A stretch of 54,754 nucleotides of DNA from Bacillota bacterium. GTDB taxonomy: Bacteria > Bacillota > Clostridia > Acetivibrionales > DSM-1351. This document shows positions 25,887 to 34,792 of the stretch, piece after piece. Each line of letters begins with the position of its first letter. Position 1 is the stretch's first letter. Where the stretch lies: NCBI GenBank assembly GCA_023443515.1, contig JAEZUC010000059.1:1-54754 (forward strand). Direction: 5' to 3'. The notes under the pieces are model-generated. The model did no database searches. It worked only from the letters and a program-made list of their open reading frames with translations, and was not told where the DNA came from. The translations under genes and the position numbers were made by a program.

Positions 25887-26645
25887 ATGGAAAGAAAAGA
25901 AATGATACGTCTGCTGGAAAGTCACAGTGGAACGAAGGCAAAATACTTAGGAGTACCAAGCTGTAATTATGAAATCGAAATTCATAATGAAAAGTACATA
26001 ATCAGTAAAGACGGTACCATGAAGGATGAAGCAGGGATAGAAGTGGAGCTTGAAACATTGCTAAATACAAGGCATGAAGATGAAACTGTAGAACCTACAG
26101 AAGCAGCTGAACCCATAGTCATTGAAGTTACAGTTTCGATGGAAGGTCATACTGGAATTACTTTAAAAAATCTGGTCAATATAACTTATAGCAAACAAGC
26201 TCTTATAAAGAAGTCACTGGGTGCTGAAAGTGATATTGTTGAAGATGATTTCTGCAAAAGTATTAATGAAGCCAAAATAGAAACCATTGAGGAGTTCAAG
26301 GCAGCAATCAATAATAGAAATTGCCCAGGATTCGGTTTCGATTTTAATAATAGTACCGTTACCTTCAAGTTTTTAGAAGGAGAGGCAAGTGCCGAAAAGT
26401 TACAAGCGTATACTCAACTGGTTTCATTATTGAATCAAAATGCAAAAACCTTAAAGCATGCTTCCGCTAAATCGAAGGATACCGATAATGATAAGTTTAC
26501 TTTCCGAGTTTTCCTTATAAGGCTCGGCATGGTCGGTGATGAATATAAGGCTGCAAGGAAAGTTTTACTGGAGAACCTTGAAGGGAACTCGGCTTTCCGA
26601 AGCGGTAAAAAGCCTGAAAAGAGTACAGCCATAGATGCTGAATAG
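25887..26645 (+). CDS. Conserved clostridial mobile-element protein of unknown function
   Basis: 252 residues. The N-terminal 60 (MIRLLESHSGTKAKYLGVPS) and the C-terminal RVFLIRLGMVGDEYKAARKV resemble proteins I recall from clostridial phages and integrative elements that are loosely annotated as virulence-related; that name has no functional support. No catalytic motif or membrane segment is visible, and residues 75-100 form an acidic linker. ATG 25887 with GGAGGG 7 bp upstream is preferred over a GTG at 25842. It ends at a hairpin, closing the replication and modification block. Confidence 0.65.
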   Translation: MERKEMIRLLESHSGTKAKYLGVPSCNYEIEIHNEKYIISKDGTMKDEAGIEVELETLLNTRHEDETVEPTEAAEPIVIEVTVSMEGHTGITLKNLVNITYSKQALIKKSLGAESDIVEDDFCKSINEAKIETIEEFKAAINNRNCPGFGFDFNNSTVTFKFLEGEASAEKLQAYTQLVSLLNQNAKTLKHASAKSKDTDNDKFTFRVFLIRLGMVGDEYKAARKVLLENLEGNSAFRSGKKPEKSTAIDAE

Positions 26646-26661
26646 CTTATCCATACCGAAT

Positions 26662-26698
26662 ATATCGCTTCACGTTGGCTTGTGGGGCGATATTTTTA
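26662..26698 (+). terminator. Probable intrinsic terminator
   Basis: ATATCGC (26662-26668) pairs with GCGATAT (26687-26693), followed by TTTTA. The 18-nt loop is large, so efficiency is uncertain. Confidence 0.5.
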
Positions 26699-26758
26699 TA
26701 TTGTGGAGATTATATGTAGGGGGGGCGGTTTGAAGTCCTTCTGCATTGTTTATATTTA

Positions 26759-26787
26759 TTGAAAGTGGCAATAGTGTATTATATAAT
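26759..26787 (+). promoter_or_regulatory. Consensus sigma-A promoter
   Basis: TTGAAA (26759-26764) and TATAAT (26782-26787) are separated by exactly 17 bp, 46 bp before the next start codon. It is the best housekeeping promoter seen in the element. Confidence 0.8.
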
Positions 26788-26833
26788 CTTTATGTGAAGG
26801 AACATTTAACTAAGTATGGAAGGAAGGATACAA

Positions 26834-27313
26834 ATGAAAGAAAAGATAACTTCTGAAGTTCAACTAAAGGAAAAGTTAGGAATAAATAATTGGAGAGAGT
26901 TATCCAAAGATAAACTTGTCCAGTATATGAAGTTAGCACCAAACATAGATAAAGAATTACATATAAAAATATTAGAGCAAGTTCCTAACTTTATTCAGTC
27001 AACTCATGATATTACATCGAATATTATAAAAATTGCTGAAAACAAGAAAGAAATATCCATTGAAGTCTTGAATGTTTTGAGAACCATTGCGGAATCATTT
27101 AATGAGCTGATAAAAAAAGATAATATTACCCCTGAAGAGAGAATGTATGCAATGGATAAAGTAATTGAATTGTCAAGAATTATTGATGATATTGATAAAC
27201 GGCATGATGGATTCTTAGATACTGTTGTAAAAATTGTTGCTGGAATTGGTGGGTTTAGTTTGTTTGTATTAGCTGTTGTGATGGGCATTAAGTTTTCTAG
27301 TAAGAATGATTAG
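26834..27313 (+). CDS. C-terminally membrane-anchored protein with its own promoter
   Basis: 159 residues. Residues 1-130 are helical and charged with no known motif. A single transmembrane helix lies at the C-terminus (IVAGIGGFSLFVLAVVMGI, about 133-151) with a short KFSSKND tail, so the bulk faces the cytoplasm. ATG 26834 with AGGAAGG 6 bp upstream is preferred over the ATG at 26816. A consensus sigma-A promoter and a terminator enclose it as a single-gene unit ahead of the packaging genes. That is the usual form of a moron expressed in the quiescent state, for example for superinfection exclusion; this role is only a guess. Confidence 0.6.
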   Translation: MKEKITSEVQLKEKLGINNWRELSKDKLVQYMKLAPNIDKELHIKILEQVPNFIQSTHDITSNIIKIAENKKEISIEVLNVLRTIAESFNELIKKDNITPEERMYAMDKVIELSRIIDDIDKRHDGFLDTVVKIVAGIGGFSLFVLAVVMGIKFSSKND

Positions 27314-27333
27314 TATAACAAAGCAATAGTATT

Positions 27334-27362
27334 AGAGCCAATAACAAGGCTCTTTTTATTTT
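27334..27362 (+). terminator. Intrinsic terminator before the packaging genes
   Basis: AGAGCC (27334-27339) pairs with GGCTCT (27348-27353), followed by TTTTATTTTT. Confidence 0.75.
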
Positions 27363-27379
27363 TGGGGAGGTGAAAAAAT

Positions 27380-28096
27380 ATGGCAAACAATGTAATCACA
27401 AAATATACAACTCATGTTGAACCAAGACTTGATGAAATAGAAAAATGGGTTGATGAAGGATGTACAAAGGCAAATATAGCAAGATTGCTTGAAATAAGTA
27501 TATGGGCTTTAGATGATTATACTCATAAATATCCGGCATTAGCAAAAATTTTATATAAGGAAGATAAATGGAATACTGAAATTTTGCCAAAACTGTCTGA
27601 AATAAAGAACTGGATAATAAATGGAGCTACTGTTAGAGAAATTTGTGATAAACTTGCCATTTCTCCTGATACTTGGTATCGTTATTGCAAGGAGCATGAA
27701 ACCTTGTCTGAACTTGTTGTTATGGGCAGGAGCGTGTTATGTAACGAAGTAGAAAAAAGTTTATTGAAGCTTTGTACTGGTTATGAATATGAGGAACTCA
27801 AGACCATTGTTGAGGAAGACAAAAATGGTAAGAAGCGTACCAAGATTGAAAAGATAAAGAGACACCAACCTCCTTCCGCTGCAGCAATATCATTTTTCCT
27901 TAGAAACCGCATGCCGGAGGAATGGTCTGATAAGAAGGAACTTATATTGGATACAAGCCAAAATGATGAAGCAAGAAAGAAGCTGTTTCTTGAAATGATA
28001 AACGGTGAGATAATTGACGCTGATTATCAGGTTCAGGAAGAAGAGAAGGACTTACAGATTACTGATGGCTTTGATATAGAATCTGCTGAACCATAA
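27380..28096 (+). CDS. terS: Phage terminase small subunit
   Basis: 238 residues. Two helix-turn-helix-like repeats are visible (IEKWVDEGCTKANIARLLEI near 20-40; IKNWIINGATVREICDKLAI near 75-95). A terminase-small-like C-terminal part follows (PPSAAAISFFLRNRMPEEWS) with a polar tail. It would recognise the packaging site on element DNA and load the large subunit. GGGGAGGTG precedes the ATG. It is separated from the large subunit by a recombinase gene and an opposite-strand gene, which is unusual because the two are normally adjacent. Confidence 0.8.
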   Translation: MANNVITKYTTHVEPRLDEIEKWVDEGCTKANIARLLEISIWALDDYTHKYPALAKILYKEDKWNTEILPKLSEIKNWIINGATVREICDKLAISPDTWYRYCKEHETLSELVVMGRSVLCNEVEKSLLKLCTGYEYEELKTIVEEDKNGKKRTKIEKIKRHQPPSAAAISFFLRNRMPEEWSDKKELILDTSQNDEARKKLFLEMINGEIIDADYQVQEEEKDLQITDGFDIESAEP

Positions 28097-28200
28097 ATAT
28101 ATAATTCTAAACCATACCACATAGTTATGGTTATGTGTCTTGATTAGTGCAGTTTAGTACGGTAACATGGACACACCAAAAAAAGGAAGGGTGTGTTGGC

Positions 28201-29046
28201 ATGTTTGATTTGAAAGGCTACGAGTTGAGCCTATATAAAGCAGAGTTCAGCAGGAATACGGTTTCCTGCTATATAAGGGATACAAAGGAATTCCTGAATT
28301 GGCTTGAAGCAAAGAATAAGCATATTACTGAGATTGATGAGTTTATATTGATAAAATATAAAAAGCATTTGGTGGATACGAACCAATCAATTCTTAGTAC
28401 TAATCGAAAGCTGGCTTCTTTGAATTCATTTTGCAAGTTCCTTTATAGTGATTTGGTTTTAGCAGAAGTATTGACCGTAAAGCTTATAAAAAACAGGGAC
28501 AAGGGCGAATATAAGGGGTTACAGCCACATGATTTGCACCGATTAAGAGAAGAAATCCATCTTCAGGACAATAAGCAGCATATATGCATATTCGAATTAC
28601 TTTTGGCTACAGGCATAAGAGTGAGTGAACTTTGTGATTTACGACTTCAGGATATAACCATAACCGATAGCAAGAGATATATAAGGATTGTCGGCAAAGG
28701 CAGTGTTAACAGAACGATACCAATAAATAATGATGCAAGGACAGCAATTGAAGAATATATAAAGGTAAGGCCAGAGACCACTGCTGATAACCTTATTATT
28801 GGGCAAAGAGGTGCATATAACCGTAATGCAATAAACTTAATCCTTGAAAAATACGGGAGCAAGCTAGGAATAAAGGTTACACCGCACAATCTTCGCCATA
28901 GCTTTGGATATAAGCTGATAACAAATGGTACTCCGATAACTATGATACAGGATCTGCTTGGGCACTCATCAATATTGACAACAATTCGGTATACGCAAAC
29001 CACGGAGCAGGACAAAATAGACGCATTGAATGGATTGACTTGGTAA
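28201..29046 (+). CDS. Tyrosine recombinase (XerC/D-like)
   Basis: 281 residues. N-terminal SAM-like core-binding domain (1-95), then the catalytic domain with a full set of residues: R140 (ATGIRVSEL), K166 (GKG), H229-x-x-R232 (HNLRH), H255 (LLGHSS) and Y264 (IRYTQ). ATG 28201, 9 bp after GGAAGGG, is preferred over an in-frame GTG at 28147. It has its own terminator. It lies between the two terminase genes rather than at an element end. It is too short to have the arm-binding domain typical of large tRNA-targeting phage integrases, though integration or dimer resolution are both possible. Confidence 0.9.
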   Translation: MFDLKGYELSLYKAEFSRNTVSCYIRDTKEFLNWLEAKNKHITEIDEFILIKYKKHLVDTNQSILSTNRKLASLNSFCKFLYSDLVLAEVLTVKLIKNRDKGEYKGLQPHDLHRLREEIHLQDNKQHICIFELLLATGIRVSELCDLRLQDITITDSKRYIRIVGKGSVNRTIPINNDARTAIEEYIKVRPETTADNLIIGQRGAYNRNAINLILEKYGSKLGIKVTPHNLRHSFGYKLITNGTPITMIQDLLGHSSILTTIRYTQTTEQDKIDALNGLTW

Positions 29047-29055
29047 AACAAAGAT

Positions 29056-29090
29056 AGCATCTCTTCTGATGGGAGGGGTGCTTCTATTTG
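29056..29090 (+). terminator. Probable terminator of the tyrosine recombinase gene
   Basis: AGCATCTC (29056-29063) pairs with the segment ending GGGGTGCT (about 29075-29082) through several G-T pairs, followed by a T-rich stretch. Confidence 0.5.
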
Positions 29091-29160
29091 TATAAATTGT
29101 CCTGACAGCTGATGGTGTGAAAATTTTTTTGACATTTTTATTTGTAATGTTTGATTGCTC

Positions 29161-29688
29161 TTAAATGTTTATTGGAATTATTTTTACACATGAGAATTTT
29201 TTTTGATAATAATTCAAATTATTAATATTTTCTGGACAATAAAAGAAAACATATTTAAAAACAGCTGTATCATTGGCAATCAACTTTTTACAGTCTTTGT
29301 TTATTTTATCATTACTTGTCGGAGAAGTAGCCGAGAAAACTTCAGCAATAATATCACCGTTGGTTGAAATTATATCATAACCGCTCTGAGTTCCAAGATT
29401 CATGGTGTATGGAGCAGATTCAGGGTGAACTTTCAAGAGGTATTTTACAGCTTCTATAGATACCAAATATGTAAAAGTCTGATTAAGCTGCTCAATAAAA
29501 TTCAAGCTGTTATCTTTAATAGGGTCTTTCCCAATTTGAGCGAATTTAATAGCATGAAAGAAATCTATTCCTTCAGAATCTTGTAATAATGACTGGATTC
29601 TTTTCTGCGTTAAATTACAGGACTTTATAATCGTATCTTTAAGATTATCAGCTTGTTGAATTGTACTTATAGTATATATTTTACTCAT
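29161..29688 (-). CDS. Opposite-strand moron, possible PD-(D/E)XK-like fold
   Basis: 175 residues on the minus strand inside the packaging region. A segment with beta-strand pattern GYDIISTNGDIIAEVF followed by a helix starting SNDKINKDCKKL recalls a degenerate PD-(D/E)XK core (D then E). The usual lysine two residues after E is phenylalanine, so activity is doubtful. GGAGGTG lies 3 bp before ATG 29688. Its 5' end is only 49 bp from the terL start on the opposite strand, so the two promoters share a short divergent region. The position and orientation mark it as an acquired gene; the function is unknown. Confidence 0.55.
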   Translation of the reverse strand: MSKIYTISTIQQADNLKDTIIKSCNLTQKRIQSLLQDSEGIDFFHAIKFAQIGKDPIKDNSLNFIEQLNQTFTYLVSIEAVKYLLKVHPESAPYTMNLGTQSGYDIISTNGDIIAEVFSATSPTSNDKINKDCKKLIANDTAVFKYVFFYCPENINNLNYYQKKFSCVKIIPINI

Positions 29689-29737
29689 GAGCACCTCCAA
29701 TTATTTGAATTATATCATAAAAGGAAAGGTGGGAGAT

Positions 29738-31345
29738 ATGCCTATAGAACAAAATCAAGAGATAGAAAGACAAAATATTTTGCTTAAGGAATATTTAAAT
29801 AAAAATTTCTCTGAATCCAAGATAAAACAGTTGGTTTTAGAGTTTTCATTTTCAGAGCTTCGCAGGTTGCTTGGCGAAATGGATATTGAATTTTTTGCCT
29901 TGTGTTACTTCCCAAAATACTTTGACAGGCGGTTCGGGCAGTTTCACAAGGAGCTATTTCAAGAACTGAAATATATGTTGGACAATAAAGGGTTAATTGA
30001 GGCTTTCGGATTGCCAAGGGAACATGGCAAAAGCACAATCAACTCTTTTTTATTTCCGCTGTATTCAACTTTATATAATAAATCACAGTTCACATTGATA
30101 ATTTCGGCAACGGAACAGATAGCCCTCCCGTTCCTTGATATGATTAAGGATGAATTGGAGAACAATCAATTGCTGCTTGAGGACTTTGGCATTTTCAAAG
30201 GAAACCGATGGAATAATAATGAAATATGGATTCGTGGAAGAAATAATATTGATGCCTGTATAATGATTCGTGGAATTGACGGTTCATTGAGAGGTATACA
30301 CTTTAAACAACATAGGCCTCAACTGGTTCTGCTCGATGACTTGTTGAAAGACGATACAGCCAAATCCGAAGCAAAACGTGAACAGGTTAAAAGTACATTT
30401 ACAGATGTAGTAATTCCAATTGGCACAAGGAATACGAATATCCTTGTAGTCGGAACAGTGCTCCATGAAGAAGATTTGATGGCAGACTTGCTCAAAGGAA
30501 AAATACCTGGAGTTAGAAGTATAAGGAAGGCAGCAATCATCACATGGGCAGAGCGAGATGACCTATGGAGTGAGTGGGAATCAAAATATAATAACCTTCA
30601 GGACTTTGACAGGATAGAAACTGCCAAGTCCTTTTTTTATGACCATCAGCAGGAAATGTTAGAAGGAACAGAAATTTTATGGCCTGAATATCTGGATTAT
30701 TATTATCTCATGTGTAAGAAACAGTCTATGGGTGATAAATCCTTCTATAAAGAAATGCAGAATGACCCACGCAGTACTGATGATTATATTTTTCAGGACA
30801 TTCAATATTGGGACAAGCTTCCTGACTTTGAAGAAATGGAATTGGTCATGTATATTGACCCTGCGATAAAAGCCGGAAAGCGTAATGACTTCTCAGCAAT
30901 TACAATACTTGGTCAGCATCGAAAAACTAAACAGAAATATGTTGTTGATGGCAGTTTATACAAACTCCTTCCAGATGAATTATTTAAGGTTGCAATAGAA
31001 AAGTTGCAGCAATATCCTATAGAGAAAATAGGATTTGAAACCACTCAGGCACAGAGTTATATGAAGCAGAAGTTTGAAGAAGAGCTATGGAAGAATAAAA
31101 TATTTACACCTGTGGATGAGGTAATCAGCAGAGGACAGAAGCATGAACGAATTGTATCTTTGGAGCCAGAAGTAAAGAAAGGGCATATTCTGTTCAATCA
31201 TGCCAATATAAGGTATAATAATCAGATAAAGGATTATAACAAAACAGCAAAATATGATGATGCTCCTGACAGCCTTTATGGTGCAGTGCAATTGGCTGAA
31301 GGAGTAAAGAGTATTAGGTTTTTCGAGAGGGGCTTGCTGTTTTAA
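29738..31345 (+). CDS. terL: Phage terminase large subunit
   Basis: 535 residues. ATPase: Walker A-like PREHGKST with K98, Walker B LVLLDD with D200 and D201. RNase H-like nuclease: YIDPAIKAGKRNDFSAI with D374, later DDAPDSL near the C-terminus. It cuts concatemers and pumps DNA into capsids. All catalytic motifs are intact. ATG 29738 preceded by AAGGTGGGAG is chosen; an upstream in-frame ATG at 29687 overlaps the opposite-strand gene. The portal gene follows after one small gene, as in SPP1-like packaging modules. Confidence 0.92.
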   Translation: MPIEQNQEIERQNILLKEYLNKNFSESKIKQLVLEFSFSELRRLLGEMDIEFFALCYFPKYFDRRFGQFHKELFQELKYMLDNKGLIEAFGLPREHGKSTINSFLFPLYSTLYNKSQFTLIISATEQIALPFLDMIKDELENNQLLLEDFGIFKGNRWNNNEIWIRGRNNIDACIMIRGIDGSLRGIHFKQHRPQLVLLDDLLKDDTAKSEAKREQVKSTFTDVVIPIGTRNTNILVVGTVLHEEDLMADLLKGKIPGVRSIRKAAIITWAERDDLWSEWESKYNNLQDFDRIETAKSFFYDHQQEMLEGTEILWPEYLDYYYLMCKKQSMGDKSFYKEMQNDPRSTDDYIFQDIQYWDKLPDFEEMELVMYIDPAIKAGKRNDFSAITILGQHRKTKQKYVVDGSLYKLLPDELFKVAIEKLQQYPIEKIGFETTQAQSYMKQKFEEELWKNKIFTPVDEVISRGQKHERIVSLEPEVKKGHILFNHANIRYNNQIKDYNKTAKYDDAPDSLYGAVQLAEGVKSIRFFERGLLF

Positions 31346-31393
31346 TTAATCCTTTATAATTGATTATTAAAGTAAATAGGAGTGTGCTTTAAT

Positions 31394-31762
31394 ATGGATT
31401 TATTAATTGGGATTGTTGGTGGTGGTATTGCTTCTTGGTTAATTACTCATTTTTATTATAAAATTGGTGCTAGAGGGCAGAAAAAACAAAATGATGAGTT
31501 AAGTAAGAAACTGTCAAGGGAGGTTAAAGAAATTATTCTTAGTACACAAAAGGATAGTCTTTCTGTTATAGATTTGAATAAATTACTTGAAGATAAAACT
31601 ATTGGTAAAGAAGGTTTTGATAATGACCCATTACCATTTATTGCTTGCCCTAAATGTGGAAGTACTGAGTTAGAAAAATATTCTCGTGAGGATTATGAAC
31701 ATGATGAAATATACTTTATGATACAATGTAAAAAGTGTGGATGGGGGGATTGGACGCAATAG
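31394..31762 (+). CDS. Small membrane-anchored zinc-ribbon protein
   Basis: 122 residues. An N-terminal membrane helix (LLIGIVGGGIASWLITHFYY) is followed by a charged linker and a C-terminal zinc ribbon, CPKCGSTEL...CKKCGWGDW, with two CxxC pairs. It is not a standard head gene. The ATG at 31394 follows TAGGAGTG; a GTG at 31382 is an alternative. It lies between terL and portal on the same strand and is probably co-transcribed. The function is unknown; it could be a moron acting at the membrane. Confidence 0.65.
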   Translation: MDLLIGIVGGGIASWLITHFYYKIGARGQKKQNDELSKKLSREVKEIILSTQKDSLSVIDLNKLLEDKTIGKEGFDNDPLPFIACPKCGSTELEKYSREDYEHDEIYFMIQCKKCGWGDWTQ

Positions 31763-31837
31763 AAATAAGTGATGTAAGTGAAATAGAGGCTATGGGGATT
31801 CTCATAGTCTATTTTTATGCCCATTTGAAAGGATGTG

Positions 31838-33145
31838 ATGTATTTGGATATAAACGAAAACTTAATAATGGAATGTCTGAATGAACTCAATAATAGGGCA
31901 AGACACAAGCAGAAATACAAGGAATATTATGAAGGATGCCATTCAATTCTAAAGAATTATCAAATGCAGGACAGCAGAAGCAATATGAAGTTGGTGTTCA
32001 ACTTTCCCCGAAAGTTTGTGGACAATGAAACCGGCTATCTTCTTGGAAAACCTGTTAATTATGTTTCAAAATCAGATGATGCCAGCATTATAGATGCGAT
32101 TGATAAGAATACAAGTCACTGGGATAAAGAACATAATATTAACCTTCGCAAGCAATCAGAAATTTACGGGGAAGCCTATGAACTCAACTATATTAATACA
32201 GACGGAGAATTCTCAGCTACAATATTAACTCCGCTTGAAGCGTATGTTTTGGAAGATGGTACTGCTGAAAGAAATGTGCTTCTGGCTTTACATACTTTTA
32301 CAAAGAAATTTGATGATAAGAAATACCTCGATATATATACTGATTCAGAAATTCAGCATTATGAACTGGGAAGTTCAGCAACACCTATGGGACTTAAATA
32401 TATTGGCAGTCATGAGCATATATTTGGCAGAGTTCCTGTGATCGTATGTCCGGCGAATAACGAAAGGAAAAGTGGTTTTCAAGACGTTGTTTCACTTTTT
32501 GATGCATATAACGCTATCAATTCTGATTTGGTAAATGAAATTGCTGACCACCGTAATGCATACCTTGTTATAGAAAATGCTAAGATTGAGGAAGAAGATT
32601 TGCTCAAAATGAAGTCGATGGGCATCATCCAAGTTCCGAATCAGGCAAAGGTTTACTGGCTCACCAAGGACATTAATGATTCTTTTGTACAAAATGAACT
32701 CAATAATATAGAAAGAAAAATATTTGATTTAATGGATGAAGTGAATTTTAATGAAAATTGGGCAGCAAATACTTCATCCCTGGCTTTGAGAAACAAACTG
32801 TTGAATCTGGAAAACAGGGTTGCTATGAGAGAAGCCTTTATGGAAAAGGTTATAAGGCAAAGATTAAAAAATCTATTTATTTATCTAAAAAAGAAGGAAG
32901 GCAAATCTTATGACTACAGGGATATTGCAGTTAAATTTACAAGAAACCTTCCTACAGATTTGACTGGTCTTGCCGATGTTATTGTCAAATTAAAAGATGT
33001 CTGTTCACAGGAAACACTTCTGACACTTCTACCATTTATAGAAAATCCAAAAGTTGAACTTCAAAAATTCAGAGCCGAACAAAAGAATATTGAAAATGTA
33101 ACTGATGAAACTGATTCTTCAATCAATAATCAAGTGATTGTATGA
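31838..33145 (+). CDS. Phage portal protein, SPP1 gp6-like
   Basis: 435 residues. Portal family patterns: NMKLVFNFPRKFVDNETGYL near residue 50-70, a central FGRVPVIVCPANNERKSGFQ and a helical DAYNAINSDLVNEI. A C-terminal crown-like helical part with polar tail follows. The portal is the dodecameric ring through which DNA enters the capsid and to which head-tail connectors bind. The GTG at 31835 and ATG at 31838 both follow AAAGGA; ATG is preferred. Neighbouring terL and scaffold genes support the call. Confidence 0.88.
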   Translation: MYLDINENLIMECLNELNNRARHKQKYKEYYEGCHSILKNYQMQDSRSNMKLVFNFPRKFVDNETGYLLGKPVNYVSKSDDASIIDAIDKNTSHWDKEHNINLRKQSEIYGEAYELNYINTDGEFSATILTPLEAYVLEDGTAERNVLLALHTFTKKFDDKKYLDIYTDSEIQHYELGSSATPMGLKYIGSHEHIFGRVPVIVCPANNERKSGFQDVVSLFDAYNAINSDLVNEIADHRNAYLVIENAKIEEEDLLKMKSMGIIQVPNQAKVYWLTKDINDSFVQNELNNIERKIFDLMDEVNFNENWAANTSSLALRNKLLNLENRVAMREAFMEKVIRQRLKNLFIYLKKKEGKSYDYRDIAVKFTRNLPTDLTGLADVIVKLKDVCSQETLLTLLPFIENPKVELQKFRAEQKNIENVTDETDSSINNQVIV

Positions 33146-33171
33146 ATGTAAAGGAGGACGAGTAACGTAAT

Positions 33172-33555
33172 ATGAAAAATATAAATAAAATAAAGGGTTT
33201 GATAAAAAGCCAGTGTGCAGGATATTTTCCTGAACAAAGCTCTATCCATAATTACTGCTGTAGTGTGGATGGGGCTTGTTTATTTTTTAGGGACAATGAG
33301 GAACTGCCATGTTGCAGATATTTTGAAGAAGGAGTTCTGCCTTTGGATCAAGACTTAGAGCGAGAGTACAGACTGGAACGCCAGATGGAAGTTTCTAAAA
33401 ACAAGTCAGTCAAAACAAATGTGAAATGTAGCAGATGCAATTTATATTTTGAAGCTGGATCAAACAGACAGCTTTATTGTGAAAAATGCAGAAAGATTAT
33501 CAAGAAGGAACAGGCGAGATTATCAATGCAAAAAAAGAGAAATAAAAAGGTGTGA
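33172..33555 (+). CDS. Cysteine-rich VLP-type protein
   Basis: 127 residues. The N-terminal half has the cysteine-rich VLP pattern: IKSQCAGYF, CCSVDGACLFF, CCRYFEEGVLPLD. The C-terminal half has a second metal-binding site, CSRCNLYF...YCEKCRKI, and a very basic tail. This family is widespread on clostridial mobile elements and its role is unknown; the cysteines suggest zinc binding and the tail nucleic-acid contact. AAAGGAGG lies about 15 bp upstream of the ATG, a long spacing. The stop falls in the first bases of the 110-bp repeat copy A. Confidence 0.75.
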   Translation: MKNINKIKGLIKSQCAGYFPEQSSIHNYCCSVDGACLFFRDNEELPCCRYFEEGVLPLDQDLEREYRLERQMEVSKNKSVKTNVKCSRCNLYFEAGSNRQLYCEKCRKIIKKEQARLSMQKKRNKKV

Positions 33556-33662
33556 TGTTAACCGTTAGAGGTATCTGAAAGCCACATATATCAAGGCTTC
33601 CAAAATGCAAAAATGAGGTTAAGGTATGTTTATATTCGTACCACCGTTTTTAGTTCCTAACG
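33554..33662. repeat. Repeat copy A: possible structured RNA element
   Basis: About 109 bp, roughly 75% identical by eye to copy B at 34536-34648. Long shared blocks include AAAATGCAAAAA and GAGGTTAAGGTATGTTTA. GAAAGCC (33577-33583) can pair with GGCTTCC (33595-33601). Part of the outer ends, CGTTAG and CTAACG, can also pair. It fills most of the recognisable structure in the 374-bp gap before the next gene. Confidence 0.6.
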
Positions 33663-33929
33663 ATTAATAAGTATCAAAATTGTATTTAAAAATTATTTGA
33701 CGCTGTAACATGTTAAACATTCGCATAAGCCTGATATGATGATTAGTATTCCATTTTATGGGGTTTATGTATATAATAGAAAGTGCTGCATATATGTAAG
33801 ATAATGTGAACGAAGAGGGGTAAAAGAGTTTTGTGTTAGTCGAGGTTTTAATGAAAATAACCAATAAAGCACCTTTTCTATGTAGTTTTAACTATTAAAG
33901 TTAGCAAAATAAAGGAGCTGATAGAAACA

Positions 33930-34367
33930 GTGAAAACATCTTTTAAAATCAAAATATCTTTATTGTGTCTAGTTGTCATTAGTGTGGTCGGTATAACCTT
34001 TCTTGTATTAAAATCTAAAGACAATGACATTAAGACATTTACGGAAATTAGTAAAGGTATGTCAAAGAACTTAAATCAACTTAATAACACACCAGGCATA
34101 ACCTTGACAGGATTAGCTGCTGATCCAAATGAGAAATTGATTAAAATAGGAATCAACATGGATATGAAAAAAATAACACCTGAGCAATTGAAAGAAATTA
34201 TAGAATTGTATCTTGTAAATACATCATCATTTACTTCGGATCAAGATTGGAAAAGTTTATTGAAACCTTACAATATAAGAATTGAAGAACTGTCTAATGG
34301 TAAATTAATTGCAGAAAAACCACTTAATTCCGCAGAGATTATTTGGTTTCCTTTTTCTACTGAATAG
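33930..34367 (+). CDS. Small secreted or membrane-anchored protein, cargo between two repeats
   Basis: 145 residues. An N-terminal hydrophobic helix (ISLLCLVVISVVGITFLVL) would anchor or export it; there is no proper lipobox after it. The rest is polar, with no known motif. The start is a GTG at 33930, 12 bp after AAAGGAG. It is flanked by 110-bp repeat copies A and B and sits between the portal and scaffold genes where no such gene is expected. This points to a cassette acquired with, or by recombination between, the repeats. The function is unknown. Confidence 0.6.
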   Translation: MKTSFKIKISLLCLVVISVVGITFLVLKSKDNDIKTFTEISKGMSKNLNQLNNTPGITLTGLAADPNEKLIKIGINMDMKKITPEQLKEIIELYLVNTSSFTSDQDWKSLLKPYNIRIEELSNGKLIAEKPLNSAEIIWFPFSTE

Positions 34368-34535
34368 TTTAATTATAGATTTTAATTAGCATTCGTATTC
34401 TTTTTTATATATAACAACTTAAATGGGCTGCATATTTGCAAAAGTATGCAGTTTTTGTTTGCTCGTAATCTACTTGAACAACGAGCAACCTGAGAATTAT
34501 AAAATCTTAATTTTTAAAATTAACAACAAGGGTAT

Positions 34536-34648
34536 GATGTTAACTGTTAGAGGCAACTGAAAGTGGCTTACATCAACGGTTTCAAAATGCAAAAACGAGG
34601 TTAAGGTATGTTTACTTTACCCACTACACTTTTAGCTTCCTAAAGCGT
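34536..34648. repeat. Repeat copy B: possible structured RNA element
   Basis: About 113 bp, related to copy A 982 bp upstream. The inner stem here is GAAAGTG with CGGTTTC; several of the differences from copy A fall in both arms. It lies 145 bp before the scaffold gene in a 425-bp gap; nothing else was recognised in that gap beyond a TGCAAAAGTATGCA dyad near 34436-34450. Confidence 0.6.
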
Positions 34649-34792
34649 GACAACTAAATATTATATTGTAAATAAATATATAGCAACAAACCGTCCTGAG
34701 CATGACGTTAAACTGCTTTATTTTTATACACAAATATATTTTGCGTTTTCGGTTCATTAGAGTCGGGAGGGCTAACGAGAGGAGTCAATATT

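Noticed and set aside
33554..34648. Repeat copies A and B as a known riboswitch or self-cleaving ribozyme
   Set aside because: I compared them with hammerhead, c-di-GMP, yybP and similar consensus cores from memory and none fits. The neighbouring gene also gives no metabolite hint.
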